Origin: Bacteroidales bacterium
Lineage (GTDB): Bacteria; Bacteroidota; Bacteroidia; Bacteroidales; WCHB1-69
DNA length: 38,023 nucleotides
Assembly (NCBI GenBank): GCA_031287215.1
Contig: JAITTF010000205.1
Span: forward strand, 1 to 38,023
Direction of reading: 5' to 3'
The notes under the pieces are model-generated. The model did not search any database, was not told the origin of the DNA, and worked only from the letters and a program-made list of their open reading frames with translations. How positions within the stretch are numbered: position 1 is the stretch's first letter; every line of letters begins with the position of its first letter. Shown piece by piece: positions 1-8,273 of this stretch. Both the position numbers and the translations under genes were made by a program.

Positions 1-1
1 T

Positions 2-718
2 TTTGAAAAGTTTTTTATTGCTAAACAGATTAAAGGTTCCTTTGGCAAGTTGGTCATCGTAAAAAATGGTATTTACCTCATCGTAGAGCATACCGAAGCG
101 ATGCACGTCATAGACGTCAATAGCGGCAAAAGAATAGCCCGCAAAACCGACTCTCAAGAAGATAGTGCTATGGAAGCCAACATGATAGCCGCAGAAGAAA
201 TTGCTCGACAAATTCGCCTTCGCGATATGGGTGGCATTATTTCTATAGATTTTATTGACTTAGATAAGAAATCTAATCAGAAAAAACTATTTACTACTTT
301 TTCGGACTATATGCGTAGTGATAAGTCGAGGCACACTATTCTGCCATTGAATCAATTTGGTATTATGCAAGTTACGCGTCACCGTGTTCGTAAAGAAACC
401 AATATTGATACCTCTGAAATGTGCCCTGCATGTCAAGGATCGGGCAAAATAAAACCCAGTATCATGATTGTAGATGAAATTGAAAACACTATAGACTTCC
501 TCATCAACAAACAGTTAGAAAAAAACATCTCCATCGTAGTACATCCATTTTTATATAGTTATTTAACTCAAAATTTTAAAATCTATCGACTAAAATGGAT
601 TATTAAGTACAAACAATGGATTAAAATCACCCCAAACGAAAGTTTTTATCTAACACAATACCAATTCTATAACAAAGCAAAAGAAGAGATCATGCTTTGG
701 GGTGAAATGCCGGTATAA
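2..718 (+). CDS. rng: Ribonuclease E/G family protein (RNase G), 5'-truncated by window edge
   Basis: Frame is open from base 2, so the listed TTG start at 50 is probably internal. Contains VDVNSGKR, GGIISIDFIDLD, HTILPLNQFGIMQVTRHRVR and CPACQGSGKI (Zn-link), typical of the RNase E/G catalytic domain. Confidence 0.93.
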   Translation, partial: FEKFFIAKQIKGSFGKLVIVKNGIYLIVEHTEAMHVIDVNSGKRIARKTDSQEDSAMEANMIAAEEIARQIRLRDMGGIISIDFIDLDKKSNQKKLFTTFSDYMRSDKSRHTILPLNQFGIMQVTRHRVRKETNIDTSEMCPACQGSGKIKPSIMIVDEIENTIDFLINKQLEKNISIVVHPFLYSYLTQNFKIYRLKWIIKYKQWIKITPNESFYLTQYQFYNKAKEEIMLWGEMPV

Positions 719-997
719 TTTTTTAAAATTTTCCTCCCTTTCCGCTGTTGCCTTTACCTCCTCCTTGATTTCGATTTTTGTAGGCAACGATTAACTATGG
801 AATTTGCGCATGGCTCCAAGAGCACAAAATAATGGATAGTAAAAAGAATTTTAGTGTTCTTTGTCATGTTTTTTTTTGATTGCAATTATACATGAAAAAA
901 AATAATTATTCAAAATAAAATAGAAAAATAGTTTTTTATCAAATTATATTAAGAAGAGGTGTTTGTTATAATAAAAAAACACCATAACAGTCTTTAG

Positions 998-1349
998 TTG
1001 TATTTTTATTTTGTATTTTTGTGGGTGCAAGATGAGCAACACCAAAAAATGAATGATTACTACGTAAATAAAGCATTAAACCGTTTAATCCCTATTGCCG
1101 AAGAGTTAACAAAAATGAAAATTCCGGATTTAGGAAAAGTGGCTACCGGATTTTGGTATAAAAAAACCGGAGTCATGGCAATGAATATTTGCCCGCAAAA
1201 TGCCATTCAAACCAATATGTTTGATACTCTCAACCGCAAAAAAGATCAACGTATTATGGGAAGTATTAGAAGACGCAGTCAATGACAAATACGGGCGTAA
1301 TGCCTGAAAAATCAAACAAGAACGTCTCTCTCCGTGTTATACCACTTGA
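998..1349 (+). pseudogene. Decayed C-terminus of UmuC-type DNA polymerase V (DUF4113 region)
   Basis: Frame 1 gives FWYKKTGVMAMNICPQNAIQTNMFDTLNRKK. After an A6 run (1238-1243) the +1 frame continues VLWEVLEDAVNDKYGRNA*KIKQERLSPCYTT*. Together these match the UmuC C-terminal pattern (YKKaGV..D.vP...Q..LFD...R / GRN / WKIKQERLSPCYTT). Confidence 0.82.
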
Positions 1350-1398
1350 TTTATTGATTTCCCTAAAACTACTTAAAACAATTTAAAACTATTATATT

Positions 1399-1974
1399 AT
1401 GAAAAAAATATTGCTAATTTTGATGATGTTGTCCTTAACCGTGCCGGCACTTTATGCTCAAACTAATCCGGATGATGTACCTTTGCCGAAGAGTTTACAA
1501 ACCAAACAAAGTATCAAAAATAATAATTTTGAAAATAAAAAGGTCAAATTCACCGCCGGAGGCAATTTTGGTCTTGTTTTTAGAGATTATGTGGGCATTT
1601 CGTTAGCTCCGCTTTTTGGTGTGTATCCTGGCGTAAACTGGATAGTTGTAGGCGTTGAAGGAGACCTAAGATATACCTATTACTATTCTGATAAAACTTC
1701 TTATTTTGACTTCGGAGTGAGTGCTTTCGTAAGAGGACTAATTTGGAAACAACGTCTTATTGTCCATTTTAGCTACGATTATTTAAGTATAGATTTAGGG
1801 AAAAATCTACCCCGCATCAATGCTCAAGCCCTATATATTGGACCGGGTTACAACCAGAAAGTAGATCGACTGAACATATTTATCGTATTGAAAATCAGAA
1901 TAGCAAGCACTTATAAAGAGTACAATGCATTCCCCATTTGGTATCCTTCGATAGGGATTTCGTATGATTTTTAA
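1399..1974 (+). CDS. Secreted/outer-membrane beta-barrel-like hypothetical protein
   Basis: Signal peptide MKKILLILMMLSLTVPALYAQ, alternating aromatic/hydrophobic strands, terminal aromatic residue (SIGISYDF). Confidence 0.6.
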   Translation: MKKILLILMMLSLTVPALYAQTNPDDVPLPKSLQTKQSIKNNNFENKKVKFTAGGNFGLVFRDYVGISLAPLFGVYPGVNWIVVGVEGDLRYTYYYSDKTSYFDFGVSAFVRGLIWKQRLIVHFSYDYLSIDLGKNLPRINAQALYIGPGYNQKVDRLNIFIVLKIRIASTYKEYNAFPIWYPSIGISYDF

Positions 1975-2378
1975 AAATAAAACTCTTCGAGGTGTAAAAG
2001 GCAGTGATAAGGGTTTGTTTAATCCCTAACTCCCCTCAATTTTACGTAATAGGAAATAATTTTGAGTTTTTCGAGGAGGGTTTCTGTTGCTTTGGTCATT
2101 TCAGCTTGACATCAAAAATCAAGTTGCCAATCAGCAACGAAACAATGACCAAACGATGTTGCTAACCCCAAAACACAAATCCATCGCCAAACTTTTTGAC
2201 GAAAATTTTTGGAAATCCATTTAGGAGGCCACCTAGTCAAAGTCAGGAGGACTAAATTGCCTCTTAAATAAGAGTTTAAAAAGTGCTAAACCTCATTTTT
2301 ACCTAATTTAAACCATAAAATAACCTCCGTAGCCCAAAAATGGATCAACCCCGGTAACTTCATTATTTTATGTACAAA

Positions 2379-2409
2379 AAAAAAGCCCCTTTTGTGACAG
2401 AGCTTTTTT
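2379..2409 (-). terminator. Putative intrinsic terminator downstream of the 2432-2662 lipoprotein gene
   Basis: AAAAAAGC (2379-2386) pairs with GCTTTTTT (2402-2409), flanked by A/T runs. Confidence 0.5.
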
Positions 2410-2431
2410 GGTGAACAATAATAATTGAAGA

Positions 2432-2662
2432 TTATTTACATTCAAAAACAGTGCGTTGCAAACCAATCGTAATGTCTGCATTCAAATCTGAACATTTTTT
2501 TGCTTCACTACTAAAAGTGTTAGTAGTAACTGTTGGCATTGAAGAATCATCCGAATCCTCAGGGTAAGTTGTGGTTATCGTTTGAGTGCACTTACAAGTT
2601 TTTTTGCAACTTACAAATCCAAAAAAGAGTGCTACGACTAAAATAAATAATAATTTTTTCAT
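2432..2662 (-). CDS. Small putative lipoprotein
   Basis: MKKLLFILVVALFFGFVSC lipobox followed by Thr/Ser/Asp-rich mature region. TATTTTTG promoter at 2690-2698. Confidence 0.6.
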   Translation of the reverse strand: MKKLLFILVVALFFGFVSCKKTCKCTQTITTTYPEDSDDSSMPTVTTNTFSSEAKKCSDLNADITIGLQRTVFECK

Positions 2663-2689
2663 TAGATAATATTTTGGTTAATTATTGCT

Positions 2690-2698
2690 GCAAAAATA
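2690..2698 (-). promoter_or_regulatory. Bacteroidota-type -7 element (TATTTTTGC) for the small lipoprotein
   Basis: Matches TAnnTTTG, upstream of the start at 2662. Confidence 0.5.
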
Positions 2699-2749
2699 CA
2701 CAAATTATTTAACTAACAGGGCAAACGCTATAAAATTAACTTTTTTTTA

Positions 2750-2773
2750 CTGTCATGTTTGCCCACGTTGTTG
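2750..2773 (+). repeat. Copy A of dispersed 24-nt repeat CTGTCATGTTTGCCCACRTTGTTG
   Basis: 23/24 identical to the minus-strand copy at 11865-11888. Confidence 0.75.
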
Positions 2774-3045
2774 ATGAGGGCTGATTAATTTAGACCGCGA
2801 AAACACAAATAATTATTTGAATATCAATATATTATGCAAAATTTTTAACGATTTTAACTTAAATACAATACACTGATAATCAATATGTTAATTTTTAGAG
2901 GTGCACATATATATGACAAATAGTGCGAAAACAGAAGTAACGCTAATTAGTAAAATTTTATTTTTATTTTTGATTGCACAAAACAATCCCCAAATGGATA
3001 ATACAAAAAAAGAAAATCCAACAAAGGCGTTAAAATAGAAATTTT

Positions 3046-3402
3046 TTAGGACTTGCGGAACATGAGTACAAATGTCATGAAAGCCCTATTATACCACATC
3101 CCATAAGTATCGGATAAATGTATATTCCAAATAAAATACCAATAATAGGTTGCCATAAGAGGTCTAATACTTTCTATGGAAGCCTCTTGATGTACGCTAT
3201 GGATTTGAACAATAACGATATTGTTTGCAGGGTTTGGAAAAACGGATATGTCGTTTTCGATCGTTGTATCTTCGACAATTAAATCAACAGTTAATGCTTT
3301 ATCAATTTTCATAGCGATTTCAACTTCCTCAAACTCATTTTCCGAAACCTGTAGCATACTTTTATTATTAAATAATAAAATCTTGCTTCCCCATAATACC
3401 AC
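3046..3402 (-). pseudogene. Decayed C-terminal fragment of a T9SS (Por secretion) cargo protein
   Basis: ISVFPNPANNIVIVQIHSVHQEASIESIR is a T9SS type A sorting-domain start. The typical continuation (..SYGNLLLVFYLEYT..) lies in a different frame and is followed by stops. Confidence 0.7.
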
Positions 3403-3428
3403 TAACGGGACAAAATATTAGTTAAATA

Positions 3429-4364
3429 TTATTTTTGAGAACAGATATACACGCTTTTGTAACATGCAAAGAGAAAATTTACATGTTTGGTGGTAGTATA
3501 AAACTCTTCTATGTTAGCCCCAAAACCTTCATAAAAACGAGATAAATTCTCATCCATTGAACCATGAAAATCTAAAATTAAATCCTGATTTTCATGAGTT
3601 TTGATAAAATAATTCACGAGAAAAAACATGGCTCTTTTATAGGAAAAAATTTTGTCCCTCCCTGAAAAAAGAAAACGGATCCTTCTATGGTCTTTTGCAA
3701 ATAAGGCTCCTGCTAATAGATTTTTGTTGGCATTTTCTACAACTATAATCTCAAGTAACCCTTTTTTCTGCAATAATTGACCTGTTTTTTGCAGAATAGC
3801 ATAATCAATAGCAGAAAGTGTTACGTTTTTAGATTTTCCTCTATTATTTTGAAATAATGTAATAATATTGTCAATATCGACATGATGAGTAATTTTTAGG
3901 TCAAAATTGGCACTTTTTTTGATGTTTCTTTTACAATTTTCTGCAAAAGAGTGATAAATATGCTCGTAAGAATCAGATAAAGAGAGTAAAGAAGTTCTTT
4001 TTTTTTTTACAGTCAAAAAAAACTTGTCGAAATCGCAGGTTGGATTAAAGACTAAGTCTGCTTGTAGATACTTTTTTGGAATGGCATCAACAAACTCTTT
4101 GACAAGCTCTTTCGTAATTATTTTAGAAGAAAAAATGCCGTAAGGAGGAAAAAAATTGGGATGAAAAATATAAGAGAACACCCATTTTTTTCTTACCGGC
4201 AAAGGCATAACAAACTCATAATCGTCTTTTACAATGGCACACCACTGAGGAGATGCTATATCTAAAAAGTCCGTTTCAGCAAAAACAGTGGGATACGAAG
4301 CCTGTTGAATTGCCTGATTCCATCTATGCTGATCTATTTCGGAATGCTTTAAATAAAGAGCCAT
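3429..4364 (-). CDS. FemAB/GNAT-like acyltransferase family protein
   Basis: FNPTCDFDKFF, CKRNIKKSANFDLKITHH, LAGALFAKDHRRIRFLFSGRD and DFHGSMDENLSRFYEGFGA resemble FemAB-related GNAT-fold proteins. Confidence 0.55.
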   Translation of the reverse strand: MALYLKHSEIDQHRWNQAIQQASYPTVFAETDFLDIASPQWCAIVKDDYEFVMPLPVRKKWVFSYIFHPNFFPPYGIFSSKIITKELVKEFVDAIPKKYLQADLVFNPTCDFDKFFLTVKKKRTSLLSLSDSYEHIYHSFAENCKRNIKKSANFDLKITHHVDIDNIITLFQNNRGKSKNVTLSAIDYAILQKTGQLLQKKGLLEIIVVENANKNLLAGALFAKDHRRIRFLFSGRDKIFSYKRAMFFLVNYFIKTHENQDLILDFHGSMDENLSRFYEGFGANIEEFYTTTKHVNFLFACYKSVYICSQK

Positions 4365-4370
4365 GATGAT

Positions 4371-5918
4371 TTATTTTTGTGTTAATCGGTCTTCAAATGC
4401 CGCTAAAGCTGCTTTGGCACCTTCTCCCATAGAGATAATAATCTGTTTGTAGGGTACAGTAGTAACATCGCCGGCAGCGTAGATGCCCGCTTGGTTGGTA
4501 CGACAATGGTCATCCACTACAACTTCTCCAAAACGGTTTGTCTCTACAACCTCTTTCACAAGTTCGCTATTGGGAAGTAATCCTATTTGGATAAAAATAC
4601 CTTCTAAGTTTATCGTGGTCTCTTCATCGGTCGTGCGATTTTTCATTTTTACGGCAGTAACTTTGCCGCCAATTCCCACAATTTCTGTCGTTTGAGAAGA
4701 GAGAAAAATCTCTACATTAGGGAGATTTTTCACTTTTTCCTGTAAAACACTGTCTGCTTTAAGCGTATCTAAAAATTCGATGACCGTAACTTTGGAGCAG
4801 ATCCCTGCCAAGTCGATAGCCGCTTCTATCCCCGAATTGCCGCCACCCACTACTGCCACATGTTTATCCTTGTAGAAAGGACCATCACAATGGGGACAAA
4901 AAGCAACTCCTTTACCGATATAGTCTGCCTCACCTGGGATATTTAATCTTCTCCATTTGGCGCCCGTAGCAATGAGCAATTGAGGTGCAGTAAAAACCTC
5001 ATTAGTAGCTGTTTTTACGGTTTTAAAAGTCCCATTATTTTCTACTTTGACTACTTTTCTGTTTTCTAATAAATCAATAGGATAAGCAATAATATGTTTT
5101 TTTAATTGGTCGGCAAGAGAAGCACCTGTGATGTACGGTGTAGCAATAAAATTTTCAATTCCTTGTGTTTCATTTACTTGTCCTCCAGTCTTTTCGGATA
5201 AAACGGCTACTTTTAACCCTTTCCTTGCTAAATAAACGGCTGCCGAACTGCCGGCAGGACCACTACCAACAACGATGACATCATATTGTTTCTCCGTAAT
5301 TGCCGTTGTAACCTCCTCAATGTCAAACATCGCTACCAACTCTTCCAATAGCGTGCCAAAATCGGATTTCCCTACGTGCAGCAATTTCCCGTTGGCATAA
5401 ACCGTAGGTACTGCTTGAATTTTCAACTGCTCTGCCTCTTCGGAATAGATAGCACCATCCACCATTTCGTGGGTGATATTTGCATTGAGTAATGCCATGA
5501 GATTGAGCGACTGCACAATATCAGGGCAATTAGTACATGTAAGTGAGACATAAGTAGTTAGTTGTATTTTCCCTTTCAACGCCTTAACTCGATTACAGAT
5601 AGGCTCATCGGGAATATTTTTGCCCTTACCATCACTGTTAAGAAGTGCCATTAAAAGGGAGGTAAACTCATGACCATTAGGAATTGCTCTAAATTTAATG
5701 CCCGTATTTTTTCCCTCTTTTAAAATCGAAAATTCAAGATTTACACCCTCCTGAATTTGAATGGCTATTTTATCCGAAGTCTCTGCAACATCGGTCAGCA
5801 TTTCAATTAATTCTTCTCTATTTTCATGCTGAATTGGAGTGGTAATGTCCAAAATATAGTTGGATTCTAAGACGGCAAAAATGCCTTTTAGCTGTTCTTT
5901 TAATTGATGATCTAACAT
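4371..5918 (-). CDS. ahpF: Alkyl hydroperoxide reductase subunit F
   Basis: N-terminal tandem thioredoxin-like fold with CTNCP, FAD motif VGSGPAGSSAAVYLARKG, redox CPHCDGPFYK, NAD motif GGGNSGIEAAIDLAG, terminal YAAGDVTTVPYKQIIISMGEGAKAALAA. Confidence 0.95.
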   Translation of the reverse strand: MLDHQLKEQLKGIFAVLESNYILDITTPIQHENREELIEMLTDVAETSDKIAIQIQEGVNLEFSILKEGKNTGIKFRAIPNGHEFTSLLMALLNSDGKGKNIPDEPICNRVKALKGKIQLTTYVSLTCTNCPDIVQSLNLMALLNANITHEMVDGAIYSEEAEQLKIQAVPTVYANGKLLHVGKSDFGTLLEELVAMFDIEEVTTAITEKQYDVIVVGSGPAGSSAAVYLARKGLKVAVLSEKTGGQVNETQGIENFIATPYITGASLADQLKKHIIAYPIDLLENRKVVKVENNGTFKTVKTATNEVFTAPQLLIATGAKWRRLNIPGEADYIGKGVAFCPHCDGPFYKDKHVAVVGGGNSGIEAAIDLAGICSKVTVIEFLDTLKADSVLQEKVKNLPNVEIFLSSQTTEIVGIGGKVTAVKMKNRTTDEETTINLEGIFIQIGLLPNSELVKEVVETNRFGEVVVDDHCRTNQAGIYAAGDVTTVPYKQIIISMGEGAKAALAAFEDRLTQK

Positions 5919-5940
5919 AGTATTAATATTATTTTATGGT

Positions 5941-5949
5941 GCAAAAATA
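5941..5949 (-). promoter_or_regulatory. TATTTTTGC -7 element for ahpF
   Basis: TAnnTTTG match about 25 bp upstream of the ahpF start. Confidence 0.45.
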
Positions 5950-6008
5950 ACACAATTTTTTATATAGAAAATTGAATAAATACTATGTGTTTATAAATAG
6001 TATCTATA

Positions 6009-7088
6009 TTACTCTACACCCTCTTTCAGTCGTTCAGCATTTTCAGCAAGTTGCAACGCTTCAATCATTTCCAGAATATTACCATCCATATAAGAGGTCA
6101 GATTGTAGCTGGTCATATTGATACGGTGGTCAGTAATTCTGTTTTGAGGGTAGTTATAGGTACGGATTTTGGCTGATCGGTCCCCGGTAGAGACCATCGT
6201 TTTGCGTTTGGAAGAGATTTCATCCAAATATTTTTGGTATTCCAATTCAAAAATACGGTTACGAAGAATGGTCATCGCTTTATCCAAATTTTTGAGCTGT
6301 GATTTTTCATCTTGAATAGCAACAACAATACCGGTTGGGATGTGAGTTAAGCGTACTGCCGAGTAGGTTGTATTGACCGATTGACCGCCGGGACCGGAGG
6401 AGCAATAGGTATCTTTTCTAATATCACATGGCTTGAGTTCTACATCAAATTCATCGGCTTCCGGTAGCACCACAACAGAAGCGGCGGAGGTATGTACTCT
6501 ACCTTGAGACTCGGTTTGAGGAACTCTTTGCACTCTATGAACGCCGGATTCATATTTCATGAGTCCATAGACATTTTCCCCATAGATATTAAAGATAATT
6601 TCCTTAAAACCGCCAACGGTACCTTCTGTCATAGAGGCAACTTCACATTTCCAATTTTGTTTATCGCAAAAATGTTGGTACATTCTAAAGAGGTCTCCCG
6701 CAAAAATGCTGGCTTCATCGCCACCGGTACCGGCTCTGATTTCTACCTGCGCATTTTTACCATCTTGAGGATCTGAGGGTAAAAGCAACAACTTGATCTC
6801 TTCTTCTATTATTTCTTTATCTGCGTTAAAAACTTCGAGTTCAGCTTTAGCCATTTCGCGAAATTCTTCATCTTTTTCAGCAACTATAACCTCCTTAGTA
6901 TGAGTAATATTATCTAAAATATTCTTATATTTTTTGTATGCTTCTACTACACCCTGCAAATCTTTATAATCTTTGCTGAGTTTGATGTACCTTTTCATAT
7001 TTTTCATGGCATCCGGCTTGACAATATCTTCGCCAATCTCAAGCCATCGGTTATAAATAGCCTCTAATTTTCCTAATAAATCGTTCAT
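6009..7088 (-). CDS. prfA: Peptide chain release factor 1
   Basis: GGQ motif [62 protein letters not shown]-type motif. Confidence 0.97.
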   Translation of the reverse strand: MNDLLGKLEAIYNRWLEIGEDIVKPDAMKNMKRYIKLSKDYKDLQGVVEAYKKYKNILDNITHTKEVIVAEKDEEFREMAKAELEVFNADKEIIEEEIKLLLLPSDPQDGKNAQVEIRAGTGGDEASIFAGDLFRMYQHFCDKQNWKCEVASMTEGTVGGFKEIIFNIYGENVYGLMKYESGVHRVQRVPQTESQGRVHTSAASVVVLPEADEFDVELKPCDIRKDTYCSSGPGGQSVNTTYSAVRLTHIPTGIVVAIQDEKSQLKNLDKAMTILRNRIFELEYQKYLDEISSKRKTMVSTGDRSAKIRTYNYPQNRITDHRINMTSYNLTSYMDGNILEMIEALQLAENAERLKEGVE

Positions 7089-7096
7089 TTAATTTC

Positions 7097-8185
7097 TTAT
7101 CTTTTTGGGGGTGCAAAGATACGAGAAATATTTAAAACTTTAGAACCCGCCTGATAAGGGGTCATGGTTTTCTCTTTGATCAAGGGGATGACCTCTTCTA
7201 TCGTAGTTTTTACTTCGGGAATAGCATAAAAATATTGATCCAATTGATTATTAATCCATTCTTTAAAAATCGCTATCAATTGTTCATTTCTTTGTTGTAG
7301 AAAAAAACCATTTTGTTGAGTAAAGATAACAAAATCTTGAATGGTATCCCAAACGGTATCAATACCTGTATGTTCTCTGGCGGAGCAGGTATTTACAGCA
7401 ACTTCCCAACCGCTATCGGTAGGAGGAAATAGATGTAATGCTGACTTGTATTGTGCTTTTGCCCATGAGGCTTGCTTGATGTTGTTGCCATCAGCTTTAT
7501 TGATAACAATAGCATCTGCCATTTCCATAATACCTCTTTTAATGCCTTGTAACTCATCTCCGGCGCCGGCAAGCATGAGCAGTAAAAAGAAATCTACCAT
7601 GCTTTTAACAACGGTTTCCGACTGCCCTACCCCAACGGTTTCCACAATAATAACGTTAAATCCGGCAGCTTCACAAAGAATCATAGACTCTCTGGTTTTG
7701 CGGGCTACACCACCTAAATTATGTCCTGAGGGAGAAGGTCGTATAAAAGCATTAGGGTCAATAGACAACTCTTCCATGCGAGTTTTATCACCTAAGATGC
7801 TGCCTTTGGTACGTTCGCTACTGGGGTCAATGGCTAAAACTGCAATTTTATTGCCTTGTGAAGTAATGTATTTTCCAAGAGTTTCAATAAAAGTACTTTT
7901 CCCTACTCCCGGAACTCCGGTAATGCCTATTCTGAGTGAATTGCCCGAATAGGGAAGTATTTTCTCAATGACTCGTTGTGCCTTTTCAGCATGTTTGGAA
8001 TTATAACTCTCTATCAACGTAATAGCCCTGCTTAAAATGACACGATTGCCGTCTAAGATGCCTTTTACGTACTCCTCTACCGATAAATCCACAGTCGGTT
8101 TTTTCCTAAAATTAGGATTTACTTGTGAAGGCTGTTCTACCCCTTCTTGCACACTCAGAGCCGATTGGAATGGTTGATTCTTCAT
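7097..8185 (-). CDS. meaB: Methylmalonyl-CoA mutase-associated GTPase MeaB
   Basis: GITGVPGVGKSTFIETLG (P-loop), AVLAIDPSSERTKGSILGDKTRM, IRPSPSGHNLGGVARKTRE, ETVGVGQSE, INKADG. Confidence 0.94.
   Translation of the reverse strand: MKNQPFQSALSVQEGVEQPSQVNPNFRKKPTVDLSVEEYVKGILDGNRVILSRAITLIESYNSKHAEKAQRVIEKILPYSGNSLRIGITGVPGVGKSTFIETLGKYITSQGNKIAVLAIDPSSERTKGSILGDKTRMEELSIDPNAFIRPSPSGHNLGGVARKTRESMILCEAAGFNVIIVETVGVGQSETVVKSMVDFFLLLMLAGAGDELQGIKRGIMEMADAIVINKADGNNIKQASWAKAQYKSALHLFPPTDSGWEVAVNTCSAREHTGIDTVWDTIQDFVIFTQQNGFFLQQRNEQLIAIFKEWINNQLDQYFYAIPEVKTTIEEVIPLIKEKTMTPYQAGSKVLNISRIFAPPKR
7113..7121 (-). promoter_or_regulatory. TATCTTTGC -7 element for prfA, inside the 3' end of meaB
   Basis: TAnnTTTGC match 25 bp upstream of prfA, overlapping meaB coding sequence. 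Confidence 0.4.
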
Positions 8186-8208
8186 GTTATATTATCTGAA
8201 TTTGACCA

Positions 8209-8216
8209 CAAAGATA
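8209..8216 (-). promoter_or_regulatory. TATCTTTG -7 element for meaB
   Basis: TAnnTTTG match 24 bp upstream of meaB. Confidence 0.45.
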
Positions 8217-8244
8217 CAAGTTTTTTTTTACTATAATTTTTGTC

Positions 8245-8253
8245 TATCTTTGC
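8245..8253 (+). promoter_or_regulatory. TATCTTTGC -7 element for the NlpC/P60 gene, preceded by a T9 run
   Basis: TAnnTTTGC upstream of the GTG start at 8274. Confidence 0.5.
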
Positions 8254-8273
8254 AACTTCAAAAAACATAAAAT

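Noticed and set aside
1130-1315. Minus-strand 61-aa ORF
   Set aside because: Antisense to the umuC remnant, no recognisable domain.
3221-3421. Plus-strand 66-aa ORF
   Set aside because: Antisense to the T9SS remnant coding frame; no independent support.
4483-4695. Plus-strand 70-aa ORF inside ahpF
   Set aside because: Antisense of a strongly conserved gene.
6492-6776. Plus-strand 94-aa ORF inside prfA
   Set aside because: Antisense of a conserved gene, no signal of its own.
7341-7952. Plus-strand 203-aa ORF inside meaB
   Set aside because: Long antisense ORF but a mirror of the meaB codons; no domain pattern or promoter.
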